A stretch of DNA of 64,000 bases from Arthrobacter sp. SLBN-112. GTDB taxonomy: Bacteria; Actinomycetota; Actinomycetes; Actinomycetales; Micrococcaceae. Under the pieces are notes generated by a model. That model saw nothing but the letters and a program-made list of their open reading frames with translations. It was not told the DNA's origin and searched no databases. Of this stretch, positions 25,620-33,951 are shown one piece after another (positions within the stretch are counted from its first letter, which is position 1; each line of letters opens with the position of its first letter). The DNA lies in NCBI RefSeq assembly GCF_030944625.1, contig NZ_JAUSXY010000001.1, positions 1,426,001-1,490,000 of the forward strand, read 5' to 3'. Position numbers and translations under genes: made by a program.

Positions 25620-26446
25620 CGGCCGTGTCGGAAGCCCCCGTGAGCCCCGCGGCCCCGGCCGCAGTTGACCAGGTCACCCTGACCATCGAGAACCAGGTGG
25701 CCACCGTGGTGATCGACCGGCAGCATGTCCTCAACGCCGTGGACGGCACGGCCCAAGCCAGGCTCAACGCCATCTGGGACCAGCTCGAGGCTGATCCGGA
25801 CGTCCGCGCCGTGGTCATCACCGGCGCCGGACCCCGGGCGTTCTGTGTTGGCGCGGACATGTCCGCCGCCGCCGTGGACAAGACCGGCCTGGAGTACTGG
25901 GCCGGCCTGGACCCCAACGGCTTCGGCGGGCTGAGCCTGCGGACCACGATGGATATCCCCGTGATCGCCCGGGTGAACGGCTACGCCCTGGGCGGCGGCA
26001 TGGAAATCGTCCTGGGCGCGGACATCGTGGTGGCGGCGGACAGTGCAAGGTTCGGGTTGACGGAGCCCCGCGTGGGGCGGTTGGCGCTCGACGGCGGCAT
26101 CCACCAACTGGTGCGCCGCGTCCCCTACACCCAGGCGATGGGCATGCTGCTCACCGGCCGGAAAGCTGACGCCGCCGAGATGCAGGCCATGGGCCTGGTC
26201 AACGAAGTGGTACCGGCAACGGAACTCGACGCCGCCGTGCAGCGCTGGGTGGACCAGGTCCTGGCCTGCGCCCCCACCTCCGTCCGGGCCGTCAAACAGA
26301 TGGTCGCCCGGACCGGGCACCTCACAGCCGCGGAAGCACGCGGCCTGCGGCTGCCGGCCCTGATGGCAGCCCTGGACAGCGAAGACTCCGCCGAGGGCGT
26401 CCGCGCCTTCCAGGAAAAGCGGAAACCGGCCTGGCCCGGCAAGTAA
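25616..26446 (+). CDS. enoyl-CoA hydratase/isomerase family protein
   Basis: 276 residues from GTG 25616, overlapping the CoA-transferase stop by four bases. Crotonase marks: NAVDGTAQARL, GAGPRAFCVGADMS (oxyanion loop), RVNGYALGGGMEIVLGADIV and GLTEPRVGRLALDGG. The second acidic catalytic position is not the standard Glu pair of a hydratase, so isomerase or a lyase-type activity is possible. It acts on a CoA thioester in the cytosol, probably the product of the upstream CoA-transferase. Confidence 0.88.
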   Translation: MTAVSEAPVSPAAPAAVDQVTLTIENQVATVVIDRQHVLNAVDGTAQARLNAIWDQLEADPDVRAVVITGAGPRAFCVGADMSAAAVDKTGLEYWAGLDPNGFGGLSLRTTMDIPVIARVNGYALGGGMEIVLGADIVVAADSARFGLTEPRVGRLALDGGIHQLVRRVPYTQAMGMLLTGRKADAAEMQAMGLVNEVVPATELDAAVQRWVDQVLACAPTSVRAVKQMVARTGHLTAAEARGLRLPALMAALDSEDSAEGVRAFQEKRKPAWPGK

Positions 26447-26485
26447 GGAATGCGTCAGATGAACAACAAACCAAGGGAGAACCCA

Positions 26486-27412
26486 ATGCGGGAGTCATTG
26501 ACGCCAGGCGTGTGGGGCGTTGTTGCCACACCGTTCCAGGGCAGCACGCTGGACGTGGACCTGGACAGCCTCTCCGACCTCGTGGAGCGGTACGAAGCCA
26601 TCGGTGCAACGGGCCTGACCGTCCTGGGCGTCTTCGGTGAGGCGGCCGCGCTGACGCCGGAGGAGCGCCACCAGGTCCTGGAAATCGCCGTCGAATGCAC
26701 CAGCCTGCCACTGGTGGTGGGCGTTACCGCCTTGGCCACGCGGCCCGCGATCGAGGAAATCCGCGCCGCTCAGCAGGCTGCCGGGCAGCGCCTGGCCGCG
26801 GTGATGGTGCAGGCCAACTCGGCGAAGCCGGAGGTGGTCGCCGCGCACCTGGACGCCATCCACCGCGCCACCGGAGCCAAGGTGGTGCTGCAGGACTACC
26901 CGATGGCCAGCGGCGTCGCCATCTCCACCGCCGCCCTGATCGCCGTGGTCACGGCAAGCCCCTGCGTCATCGCCGTCAAGGCTGAGGCGCCGCCCACCAG
27001 CGTGGCCATCGCCGAACTCAGTGCGGCCACAGGGGTCTCGGTGTTCGGCGGGCTCGGCGGCCAGGGGCTGCTGGACGAACTCCTGGCAGGTGCTGCCGGT
27101 GCCATGACCGGTTTCTCCTTCCCCGAGGCACTGATCGCCTGCGTCCGCGCCTGGCAGGAGCATGGGTATGCGGCGGCCGCCGGGCAGCTGGTGCCCTACC
27201 TGCCCCTGATCAACTTCGAGCAGCAGGCCAAGGTGGCCCTTGCCATCCGCAAAGAATGCCTCCGGGAACGCGGCTGGATCAAGGACCCGGGTGTACGTGC
27301 ACCGGCCGCAGGCTTCCCGGAAAGCCTGCGGCACGCCATGGAGGTACATCTCCGCGAAGCCTCCGTCGCACTGGACTTCAACCGTGCACTGGCCCCCGCA
27401 GGGAGGAACTGA
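26486..27412 (+). CDS. dihydrodipicolinate synthase family lyase/aldolase
   Basis: 308 residues from ATG 26486 with AAGGGAG seven bases upstream; two earlier in-frame ATG codons have poorer spacing. The class I aldolase TIM-barrel marks are LTVLGVFGEAAAL (in place of the canonical G-T-T-G-E), LQDYPMASG with the active-site Tyr and CVIAVKAEAP with the Schiff-base lysine. The family covers dehydratases, aldolases and deaminases of oxoacids. With an alpha-ketoglutarate semialdehyde dehydrogenase-like gene two positions on, an oxoacid dehydratase or deaminase role is plausible but unproven. Confidence 0.87.
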   Translation: MRESLTPGVWGVVATPFQGSTLDVDLDSLSDLVERYEAIGATGLTVLGVFGEAAALTPEERHQVLEIAVECTSLPLVVGVTALATRPAIEEIRAAQQAAGQRLAAVMVQANSAKPEVVAAHLDAIHRATGAKVVLQDYPMASGVAISTAALIAVVTASPCVIAVKAEAPPTSVAIAELSAATGVSVFGGLGGQGLLDELLAGAAGAMTGFSFPEALIACVRAWQEHGYAAAAGQLVPYLPLINFEQQAKVALAIRKECLRERGWIKDPGVRAPAAGFPESLRHAMEVHLREASVALDFNRALAPAGRN

Positions 27413-28212
27413 TGGATCTGGGAATCGCCGGCAAGACGGCGCTGGTGGCCGCCTCCACGGGCGGCCTGGGACTCGCCGTGGCCCGCGCGCTCGCCGCGGA
27501 AGGTGCCAGGGTGGCCATCGTGGGCCGCCGCGGCATCCGGGCCAAGGAGATCGTGGAGGAGCTGCAGGAGGCTTTCGGTGGCCTGCCGGGCTTTGCCGCC
27601 ATCGCCGTCGAGGCTGACCTCACCGGCACCGAAGGCGTCGATGCCGCCGTAGCGCAGACCGAATCCGGTTTGGGGCCGGTGGATGTCCTGGTCCTCAACG
27701 GGCCCGGGCCCAGGCCCGGAGCCGCCGCGACCCTGGGCAGCGAGGACATCGCCGCGGCGTTCGACCTCCTGGTCAAGCCGCACCATGCCCTGGTGTCGCG
27801 CACCCTTCCGGCCATGCGCGAACGGCGGTGGGGGCGGATCCTTGCCATCGGCTCCAGCGGCGTCGCAGCCCCACTGCCCAACCTCGCCGTCTCCAATGCC
27901 GGCCGCGCCGCCCTTGCCGGCTACCTCAAGACGCTCGCCGCCGAGGTGGCCCTGGACGGTGTGACCGTGAACCTGCTCCTGCCCGGCAGGATCGCCACGG
28001 ACCGTGTCACCGAACTGGACCAGGCGGCCGCCAAGCGGCGCGGCACCACACTGGAGGACATCCGGCTGGAATCCCGCAAAACCATCCCTGCCCGCCGCTA
28101 CGGCGAGCCCGCCGAATTCGGCGCGGCCGCCGCCTTCCTCTGCAGCGCCCCGGCGTCGTACATCACCGGCGTGGCACTGCGGTGCGACGGCGGCCTCATC
28201 CGCAGCCTCTAG
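27412..28212 (+). CDS. SDR-family protein lacking the YxxxK motif
   Basis: 266 residues. The N-terminal nucleotide site is AALVAASTGGLGLAVARAL (a variant of T-G-x-x-x-G-x-G) and GVTVNLLLPGRIATD is the usual SDR post-active-site segment. The catalytic region reads IGSSGVAAPLPNLAVSNAGR, so the serine is kept but the Tyr-x-x-x-Lys pair is absent. This matches the group of atypical beta-ketoacyl-reductase-like SDRs. Its ATG overlaps the preceding stop by one base (TGATG). It may be a non-canonical reductase or a binding protein. Confidence 0.87.
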   Translation: MDLGIAGKTALVAASTGGLGLAVARALAAEGARVAIVGRRGIRAKEIVEELQEAFGGLPGFAAIAVEADLTGTEGVDAAVAQTESGLGPVDVLVLNGPGPRPGAAATLGSEDIAAAFDLLVKPHHALVSRTLPAMRERRWGRILAIGSSGVAAPLPNLAVSNAGRAALAGYLKTLAAEVALDGVTVNLLLPGRIATDRVTELDQAAAKRRGTTLEDIRLESRKTIPARRYGEPAEFGAAAAFLCSAPASYITGVALRCDGGLIRSL

Positions 28213-28235
28213 CCCCAAACTTCCAAAGGAATGCC

Positions 28236-29705
28236 ATGACCTCCACCGCCCTGGACCCCAACACCACCGTCCACGCCCACCTCACCGCCCAGCACCTGAT
28301 CAACGGCCAGTGGCTTGGTACCGCGGAAACCCGCCGCAGCAACCCCGCCCGGCCGGACGAACTGGCAGCCCTGTCGCCCAGCGGCACTGCGGAGGATGTT
28401 GACGCCGCCATCACCGCGGCAGCGGCCGCGCAGCCCGCCTGGGCCGCCCTGCCCGCCCCGTCCCGCGGCGCCGTCCTGATTGCCGCCGGCAACCTGCTGA
28501 TCGAACGGCAGTCCGCGATCGCCGAGGACCTGGTCCGCGAGGAAGGCAAGACCCTGGCCGAAGCCAAGGGCGAGGTGAAGCGTGCCTCCGACGTGCTGCG
28601 TTTCTTTGGTTCACTCGGCTGGGCCGCCACCGGCGAAGTACTGCCCAGTGGCCTGCCGGACACCACCATCACCACCCGGCGCGAACCGCTGGGCGTGGTT
28701 GGCCTGATCACCCCCTGGAACTTCCCCATCGCCATTCCGGCCTGGAAAACGGCGCCGGCCCTGATCAGCGGCAACGCCGTGGTAATCAAGCCCGCCGAAC
28801 TCACGCCGCTCTCCGCCACCCACCTGGCCCGGGCCTTGCAGGACGCCGGACTGCCGGCGGGCGTGTTCAACGTTGTGCACGGCAAGGGACGTGTGGTGGG
28901 CGACGCACTGGCCCGCGATCCGCGCATCGCCGGGATGTCCTTCACCGGATCCACCAACGTGGGCCTCGGGCTGCAGGAGATCCTCAACGGCCGGCGGGCA
29001 CGGGTGCAGCTGGAGATGGGCGGCAAGAACGGCGTCCTGGTCCTGGACGACGCCGATCCCCTCAAGGCAGCCCAGGTGGTGGCCGCCGGCGCCTTCGGCC
29101 TCACCGGCCAGGCCTGCACGGCCACGTCTCGTGTGTACGTCACCCCCGGCATCCGATCCGCGTTCCTGGAAGCCCTGGTGGCAGAGGCGGCGAAGTACAC
29201 CCCGGGGGACGGCCTGGAATCCGCCATGGGGGCAGTGGTGAGCCCCCAGCAGTTCGAGCAGGACCAGGCGGCGGTGCGCGGCGCCGTCGAGCGCGGTGCC
29301 ACGCTCCTGCACGGAAAGTACGACGGCGATTCCTCCGACGCGCTGTTCTTTCCCGCCGCGGTGCTCACCGGGCTGGCATTCGACGATCCTGCCGTGACGG
29401 AGGAGATCTTCGGCCCCGTGGTTGCCGTGCTGGAAGTGCCCGACTACGAGGCGGGACTGGCAGCCATCAACGATTCCCGCTATGGCCTAACCGCCGGCAT
29501 CTGCACCGATTCCCTGGCGCTGGCCACCGATTTCGCCGCGCGGGCCCAGGCCGGAGTCATCAAGGTAAACCGGCCCACCGCCGGACTGGACCTGAACGTG
29601 CCGTTCGGCGGCGTCAAGGATTCCTCCACCAACACGTTCCGCGAGCAGGGCAGGTCCGCGCTGGAATTCTTCACCTGGGGCAAGACCGTCTACACAGGCG
29701 TGTAG
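28236..29705 (+). CDS. aldehyde dehydrogenase, alpha-ketoglutarate semialdehyde dehydrogenase-like
   Basis: 489 residues from ATG 28236 (AAAGGA five to ten bases upstream). ITPWNFPIAIPAWKTAPALI, the Glu base in LEMGGKNGVLV and the catalytic Cys in GLTGQACTATSR are present. The closest remembered pattern is the KGSADH/2,5-dioxovalerate dehydrogenase group, which would make 2-oxoglutarate. It is the eighth gene of the region, 23 bases after the SDR gene, and the ferredoxin gene follows after four bases. The substrate call is inference. Confidence 0.88.
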   Translation: MTSTALDPNTTVHAHLTAQHLINGQWLGTAETRRSNPARPDELAALSPSGTAEDVDAAITAAAAAQPAWAALPAPSRGAVLIAAGNLLIERQSAIAEDLVREEGKTLAEAKGEVKRASDVLRFFGSLGWAATGEVLPSGLPDTTITTRREPLGVVGLITPWNFPIAIPAWKTAPALISGNAVVIKPAELTPLSATHLARALQDAGLPAGVFNVVHGKGRVVGDALARDPRIAGMSFTGSTNVGLGLQEILNGRRARVQLEMGGKNGVLVLDDADPLKAAQVVAAGAFGLTGQACTATSRVYVTPGIRSAFLEALVAEAAKYTPGDGLESAMGAVVSPQQFEQDQAAVRGAVERGATLLHGKYDGDSSDALFFPAAVLTGLAFDDPAVTEEIFGPVVAVLEVPDYEAGLAAINDSRYGLTAGICTDSLALATDFAARAQAGVIKVNRPTAGLDLNVPFGGVKDSSTNTFREQGRSALEFFTWGKTVYTGV

Positions 29706-29709
29706 TTCC

Positions 29710-30030
29710 ATGACGTATGTGATCGCGCAGCCGTGCGTGGATGTGAAGGACAAGGCGTGTCTCCAGGAGTGCCCCGTGGACTGCATCTACGAGGGTGAAC
29801 GTTCGCTCTACATCCATCCGTCCGAATGCGTGGACTGCGGTGCGTGCGATCCGGTGTGCCCCGTGGAGGCCATCTACTACTCGGACGATGTGCCTGACGA
29901 ATGGGCAGACTACGTCCGCGCCAACGTGGAGTTCTTCCATGACCTGGGGTCGCCGCAGGGCGCCTCTGCCCTGGGAAACCTGCATCGGGACCATCCCGTC
30001 GTTGCCGCGGAGCCCGTCCCGGCACGGTAA
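29710..30030 (+). CDS. fdxA: 7Fe ferredoxin
   Basis: 106 residues, closely like the FdxA proteins of mycobacteria and Arthrobacter: YVIAQPCVDVKDKACLQECP then VDCIYEGERSLYIHP and ECVDCGACDPVCPVEAIYY. The cysteine pattern fits one [3Fe-4S] and one [4Fe-4S] cluster, and the C-terminal extension is family-typical. It transfers electrons at low potential. It starts only four bases after the dehydrogenase stop with no ribosome site, so it depends on translational coupling. Whether it serves this pathway (for instance the FAD oxidoreductase) is not shown. Confidence 0.92.
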   Translation: MTYVIAQPCVDVKDKACLQECPVDCIYEGERSLYIHPSECVDCGACDPVCPVEAIYYSDDVPDEWADYVRANVEFFHDLGSPQGASALGNLHRDHPVVAAEPVPAR

Positions 30031-30044
30031 AGCCCCAACCCTTC

Positions 30045-30076
30045 AATGGCCGCCAAGCCTTCGCTTGGCGGCCATT
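30045..30076 (+). terminator. 13-bp perfect hairpin closing the catabolic region
   Basis: AATGGCCGCCAAG / CTTGGCGGCCATT with a CCTTCG loop, 15 bases after the ferredoxin stop. No T-run follows. Confidence 0.8.
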
Positions 30077-30115
30077 GCTGCGTTAACTTCCGCGTTCCAC
30101 ATTCTTGACAACCCT

Positions 30116-30132
30116 GTTGCTCTTATTGCAAC
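30116..30132. promoter_or_regulatory. operator GTTGC-N7-GCAAC (distal)
   Basis: Perfect inverted repeat GTTGC-TCTTATT-GCAAC, directly after a TTGACA at 30105. It matches the second copy near the transport gene start and is probably bound by the IclR protein of this locus. Confidence 0.6.
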
Positions 30133-30220
30133 TTCTCGCCAATCGGCTGGACGGCGCTCCGGTTGTGCCACCGCGCTGCTGGATGCTTGACCTGCCAAAG
30201 ATTAATGCCGCAGAAAACTC

Positions 30221-30278
30221 TTGACTGTGGTGCTCGTCGCCATCTATCTTGAAACAACCACGTTGCAATCAGTGCAAC
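30221..30278 (+). promoter_or_regulatory. promoter and proximal operator of the creatine locus
   Basis: TTGACT (30221) and TATCTT (30245) with an 18-base spacer precede the inverted repeat GTTGC-AATCAGT-GCAAC at 30262-30278, just past the expected start of transcription and 22 bases before the transporter ATG. Repressor binding there would block initiation. The two operators are 146 bases apart centre to centre, close to a whole number of helical turns, so looping is possible. Confidence 0.65.
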
Positions 30279-30300
30279 TCAAACTTCTAATGGTGGTTCC

Positions 30301-31672
30301 ATGAGTACCAATTCAAACTCCGCCGGGGCAGGAGCCGTTGCCGCTGACGCCAACGGGTCCGTCCTGGCAGGCCAAGGCGCCGGCAACGCCGTGGCAAGCA
30401 AGGATGTTCGACGCCGGGTGGTCACGGCCAGCTTCATCGGCAACTTCGTCGAATGGTTCGACTACGCCGTGTACGGCTACCTCGCAGCCGTCATTTCATC
30501 CGTCTTCTTTCCCGAAGCCGACCGGCAGACCGCACTGCTGGCCACTTTCGCCGTTTTCGCGATTTCCTTCTTCGTCCGGCCCTTGGGCGGCTTCTTCTGG
30601 GGCCACATCGGCGACAAGCTGGGCAGGCGCAAGGCACTCTCCCTCTCCATCGTCATCATGTCCGTCTCCACCTTCTGCATCGCCCTCATTCCCGGGTACG
30701 GAACCATCGGCATGTTGGCCCCGGTCCTGCTCCTGCTGGTCCGTGTGGTCCAGGGCTTCTCGGCGGCAGGGGAATACGCCGGGGCATCGGCCTTCCTGGT
30801 GGAATACGCGCCGGCCAACCGCCGCGGACTCTACGCCGCCGTCGTCCCCGCCAGCACCGCCGCGGGCCTGCTCCTGGGCTCGCTGATCGCGGCACTGCTC
30901 AGCTCGGTGCTCAGCACCGGACAACTGCATGACTGGGGCTGGCGGCTGCCGTTCCTCCTGGCCGCCCCCATGGGGCTGATCGGCCGCTACATCCGCACCA
31001 AGCTGGAGGACACTCCCGCCTTCCGCGCCCTGGCTGAGCACGAAGAGTCCGCCCCCAAAGCTCCCGCGCTGGACATGTTCCGGACCTACCGGAAGCAGCT
31101 CATCATCGCTTGCGGGGCGGTGCTGCTCAACGCCGTCGGCTTCTACGTCATCCTCAGCTACATGCCCACCTACCTGTCCGAGGAACTGGGCTTTGGCCCC
31201 ACCGAATCGTTCCTGGCCACCACCATTGCCCTGGCCAGCTACATCGGCTTCATCTTCCTGACCGGCATGGCCTCGGACCGGTTCGGCCGCAAACGGATGC
31301 TGATCACCGCGTCGGTGCTTTTCATGCTCCTGACCGTCCCTGCCTTCATGCTCCTGGACACGGGCAACTTCCTGGTCATCGTCCTGGTCCAGATCCTGCT
31401 GGGCGGCATGCTCACCCTGAATGACGGCACGCTGCCCAGCTTCCTGGCCGAACTGTTCCCCACCAAGGTCAGGTACAGCGGCTTCGCCGTCAGCTTCAAC
31501 CTTTCCAACGCGCTCTTCGGCGCGCACGGCCCCGTTCATGGCCACCCTGCTCATCGGCTTGACCCAGAGCAAGCTTGCTCCCGGCTGGTATCTCGTGGCC
31601 GCCTCCGCCATTTCGCTGGCGGCGGTCCTGTTCGCGGCCGAAACCTCGCGCAAGCCGCTCAAGCACCTCTGA
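30301..31672 (+). pseudogene. MHS-type MFS transporter, frameshifted near the C-terminus
   Basis: A complete transporter frame starts at ATG 30301 with helix 1 reading FVEWFDYAVYGYLAAVI and RPLGGFFWGHIGDKLGRRK after helix 2. It holds to about residue 406 (NLSNALFG). There the frame should continue G-T-A-P-F-M-A-T-L-L-I, but one extra base within GCGC at 31522-31525 moves that sequence to the next frame (ending KPLKHL, stop at 31672). It sits between the operators and the creatinase, so it is probably the creatine or related uptake system. The break is either a sequencing error or a recent mutation; the ending is otherwise intact. Confidence 0.8.
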
Positions 31673-31752
31673 TCCTGCAGCGGCCGCTGAAAACCCTTCC
31701 TTCCACACAACCCCCATTGCGGCCAACAGCCGCATCATCGAAAGGCACACCT

Positions 31753-33009
31753 GTGACCATCACCACCGACAACGCCTCCTCCATCGCCGAGCTGGAGCGC
31801 CTCAAGGTCCTGCACAACGGCACCAAGGGCAAGCTCACGTTCTCCGACGCGGAGTTCGAGCGCCGGCTGGGCGGCCTCCGCCAGATCATGGCCGCCAAGA
31901 GCCTGGACGCGGTCATCCTCACCAGCTACCACGGCATCAAGTACTACTCCGACTTCCTCTACACCACGTTCGGCCGGAACTATGCCCTGGTGGTTACCGC
32001 GGACGACTCGGTCACCGTGACCGCGAACATCGACGCCGGCATGCCGTGGCGCACCTCGTACGGCGAGAACATCGTCTACACCGACTGGCGCCGGGACAAC
32101 TTCTACTTCGGCCTGCAGGAGGCCCTGCGCCAGCGCGGTGTCAAGGCCGCCCGCCTCGGCGTCGAGGATGACTTCCTCCCGGGCCTGACCCGCGAGAAGA
32201 TCGCCGCAGCGTTCCCCGGCGCCACGCTCCTGGACGTCTCCCAGGACGCCATGCGCCAGCGCATGATCAAGTCCGCCGAGGAAATCGAGGTCATCAAGCA
32301 CGGCGCCCGCATCGGCGACCTCGGCGGCGAGGCCATCCGCAACGCGATCCGCGAGGGCATTACCGAGTATGAGGTTGCCCTGATCGGCACCGAGGCCATG
32401 GTGCACGAGATCGCCCGGACCTTCCCCGACCGCGAGGTCCGCGACACCTGGGTGTGGTTCCAGTCCGGCATCAACACCGACGGCGCGCACAACTGGGCCA
32501 CCACCCGGCAGCTGCAGCAGGGCGACATCCTCTCCCTGAACTGCTTCCCCATGACCTCCGGCTACTACACGGCCCTGGAGCGCACCCTCTTCCTGGGCCA
32601 GCCGGACGAGCGCTCCCTGGAACTGTGGAACATCAACGTGGAGGTACACCGGCGCGGCCTGGAACTCATCAAGCCCGGCGCCGTCTGCAAGGACATCGCC
32701 GCCGAACTCAATGAGATCTACATCGGCCACGGCCTGCTGGCCAACCGCACCTTCGGCTACGGCCACTCCTTCGGCGTCCTCAGCCACTACTACGGCCGCG
32801 AGGCCGGCCTGGAGCTGCGGGAGGACATCGATACGGTCCTGGAGCCGGGCATGGTGGTGTCCATGGAACCGATGATCACGGTGGCGGACGGCCTGCCGGG
32901 CGCCGGCGGGTACCGTGAGCACGACATCCTGGTGATCGGGGAGGACAACACGGTGGAGAACATCACCAAGTTCCCGTTCGGTCCCGAGCACAACATCATC
33001 CAGGCATAA
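31753..33009 (+). CDS. creatinase (creatine amidinohydrolase)
   Basis: 418 residues from GTG 31753. It matches creatinase over its whole length, not just the M24 fold: FTSYH/LTSYHGIKYYSDFLY, NIDAGMPWRTSYGENIVYTD, the active-site segment SGINTDGAHNWATT (His246 by my count, equivalent to the catalytic His of the Pseudomonas enzyme), YGHSFGVLSHYYGREAGLEL and VSMEPMI. The reaction is creatine plus water to sarcosine and urea (EC 3.5.3.3), cytosolic. The upstream transporter and downstream IclR regulator make a creatine-use locus. Because the MFS frameshift is in phase with this gene, an apparent 902-codon fused frame exists that I regard as an artefact. Confidence 0.95.
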   Translation: MTITTDNASSIAELERLKVLHNGTKGKLTFSDAEFERRLGGLRQIMAAKSLDAVILTSYHGIKYYSDFLYTTFGRNYALVVTADDSVTVTANIDAGMPWRTSYGENIVYTDWRRDNFYFGLQEALRQRGVKAARLGVEDDFLPGLTREKIAAAFPGATLLDVSQDAMRQRMIKSAEEIEVIKHGARIGDLGGEAIRNAIREGITEYEVALIGTEAMVHEIARTFPDREVRDTWVWFQSGINTDGAHNWATTRQLQQGDILSLNCFPMTSGYYTALERTLFLGQPDERSLELWNINVEVHRRGLELIKPGAVCKDIAAELNEIYIGHGLLANRTFGYGHSFGVLSHYYGREAGLELREDIDTVLEPGMVVSMEPMITVADGLPGAGGYREHDILVIGEDNTVENITKFPFGPEHNIIQA

Positions 33010-33072
33010 CCATCGCCACAGGGAAGCGGCGCGACGGACACGTGGCGCCGCTTCTGCCGTCCATGAGGAAAG

Positions 33073-33915
33073 ATGGTGTCCACCATGACTCCTGCAACAA
33101 CTTCCGACAGCAACGGCACAGGCACCAGCACCGGCACCAACGGCGGGACGGACGCGAAAGGTGCCTCCGTCGTCGTCAATGCCATCGCCGTCCTGCGCAC
33201 CTTCACGGCGGACGAACCCCTGCTGGGGGTCACGGAAATCGCCAACCGCGTGGGCATGCACAAGAGCAGTGTCTCCCGGATCCTTGCCACCTTCGAGCAG
33301 GAAAACCTGGTGGAACGGGACCCGGAAACCAAGCGGTTCAGGCTGGGCCTGGGGCTGATCGCCGTCGCGGGGCCGCTGCTGGCCGAAATGGAGGAGCGGC
33401 GCGTCGCATACCCCGTGCTGCGGCAGTTGACTGAACAGACGGGCGAAACCAGTGCGCTGATGCTCTGGAACGGGGACGAAGCCATCTGCGTGGAGCAGAT
33501 TGCCAGCCACCACCAGATCAAGCACACCACCCCGCTGGGCGCCCGGTACCGTGACGCCATGAGCGCCTCCGTCCAGGTGTTCCTGTCCACGCTGCCGGCC
33601 GAGCGGGTGCGTGAGCTGCTGCGGAGCGGGACCATCACCTTTCCAGGAATAGACGACGCCGGACTGGCGGCCTACGAGGCCCGGCTCCAGGACGTGGCGC
33701 GGCGGGGATGGGCGGGCAACTACGGTGAATCGTCCATGGACGAGGTGGGCGTGGCAGCCCCCGTCCGCGACCACCGCGGCGACGTGGTGGCCGCCGTCCT
33801 CATCCCGGCACCCCGGTTCCGGGTGTCGAAGGAGCGGTTCGAGAGCCTGGCCGAAGCCTGCGTGGCCGCCGCCGGCAAGGTGACCACGCGTTTGGGCGGC
33901 CGGCCGGCACGCTGA
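33073..33915 (+). CDS. IclR family transcriptional regulator
   Basis: 280 residues. An N-terminal Thr/Gly-rich tail precedes the winged helix (LLGVTEIANRVGMHKSSVSR, about residues 50-70), then the IclR effector domain ending GVAAPVRDHRGDVVAAVLIP. IclR proteins bind small acids or amines and repress or activate adjacent catabolic genes. It follows the creatinase by 63 bases, with a hairpin-like GGAAGCGGCGC/GCGCCGCTTCT region between. The inverted repeats upstream of the transporter are its likely operators. The ATG at 33073 follows GAGGAAAG; the ATG at 33085 is an alternative. Confidence 0.88.
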   Translation: MVSTMTPATTSDSNGTGTSTGTNGGTDAKGASVVVNAIAVLRTFTADEPLLGVTEIANRVGMHKSSVSRILATFEQENLVERDPETKRFRLGLGLIAVAGPLLAEMEERRVAYPVLRQLTEQTGETSALMLWNGDEAICVEQIASHHQIKHTTPLGARYRDAMSASVQVFLSTLPAERVRELLRSGTITFPGIDDAGLAAYEARLQDVARRGWAGNYGESSMDEVGVAAPVRDHRGDVVAAVLIPAPRFRVSKERFESLAEACVAAAGKVTTRLGGRPAR

Positions 33916-33951
33916 TCCTGCATGTTCAGGCGGTTGGAGTGAATACCTGGT

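Noticed and set aside
30301..33009. A transporter-creatinase fusion protein of 902 residues
   Set aside because: The joining stretch is the non-coding spacer read in a shifted frame. The true transporter end is present one frame over and creatinase has its own start.
31735..33774. A 679-codon open frame on the minus strand opposite creatinase and IclR
   Set aside because: It mirrors the high-GC codon pattern of the plus-strand genes, is rich in Gly/Val/Asp/His repeats, and matches no family. Similar long antisense frames occur opposite the NCS1, GHKL, CoA-transferase and ilvD genes.
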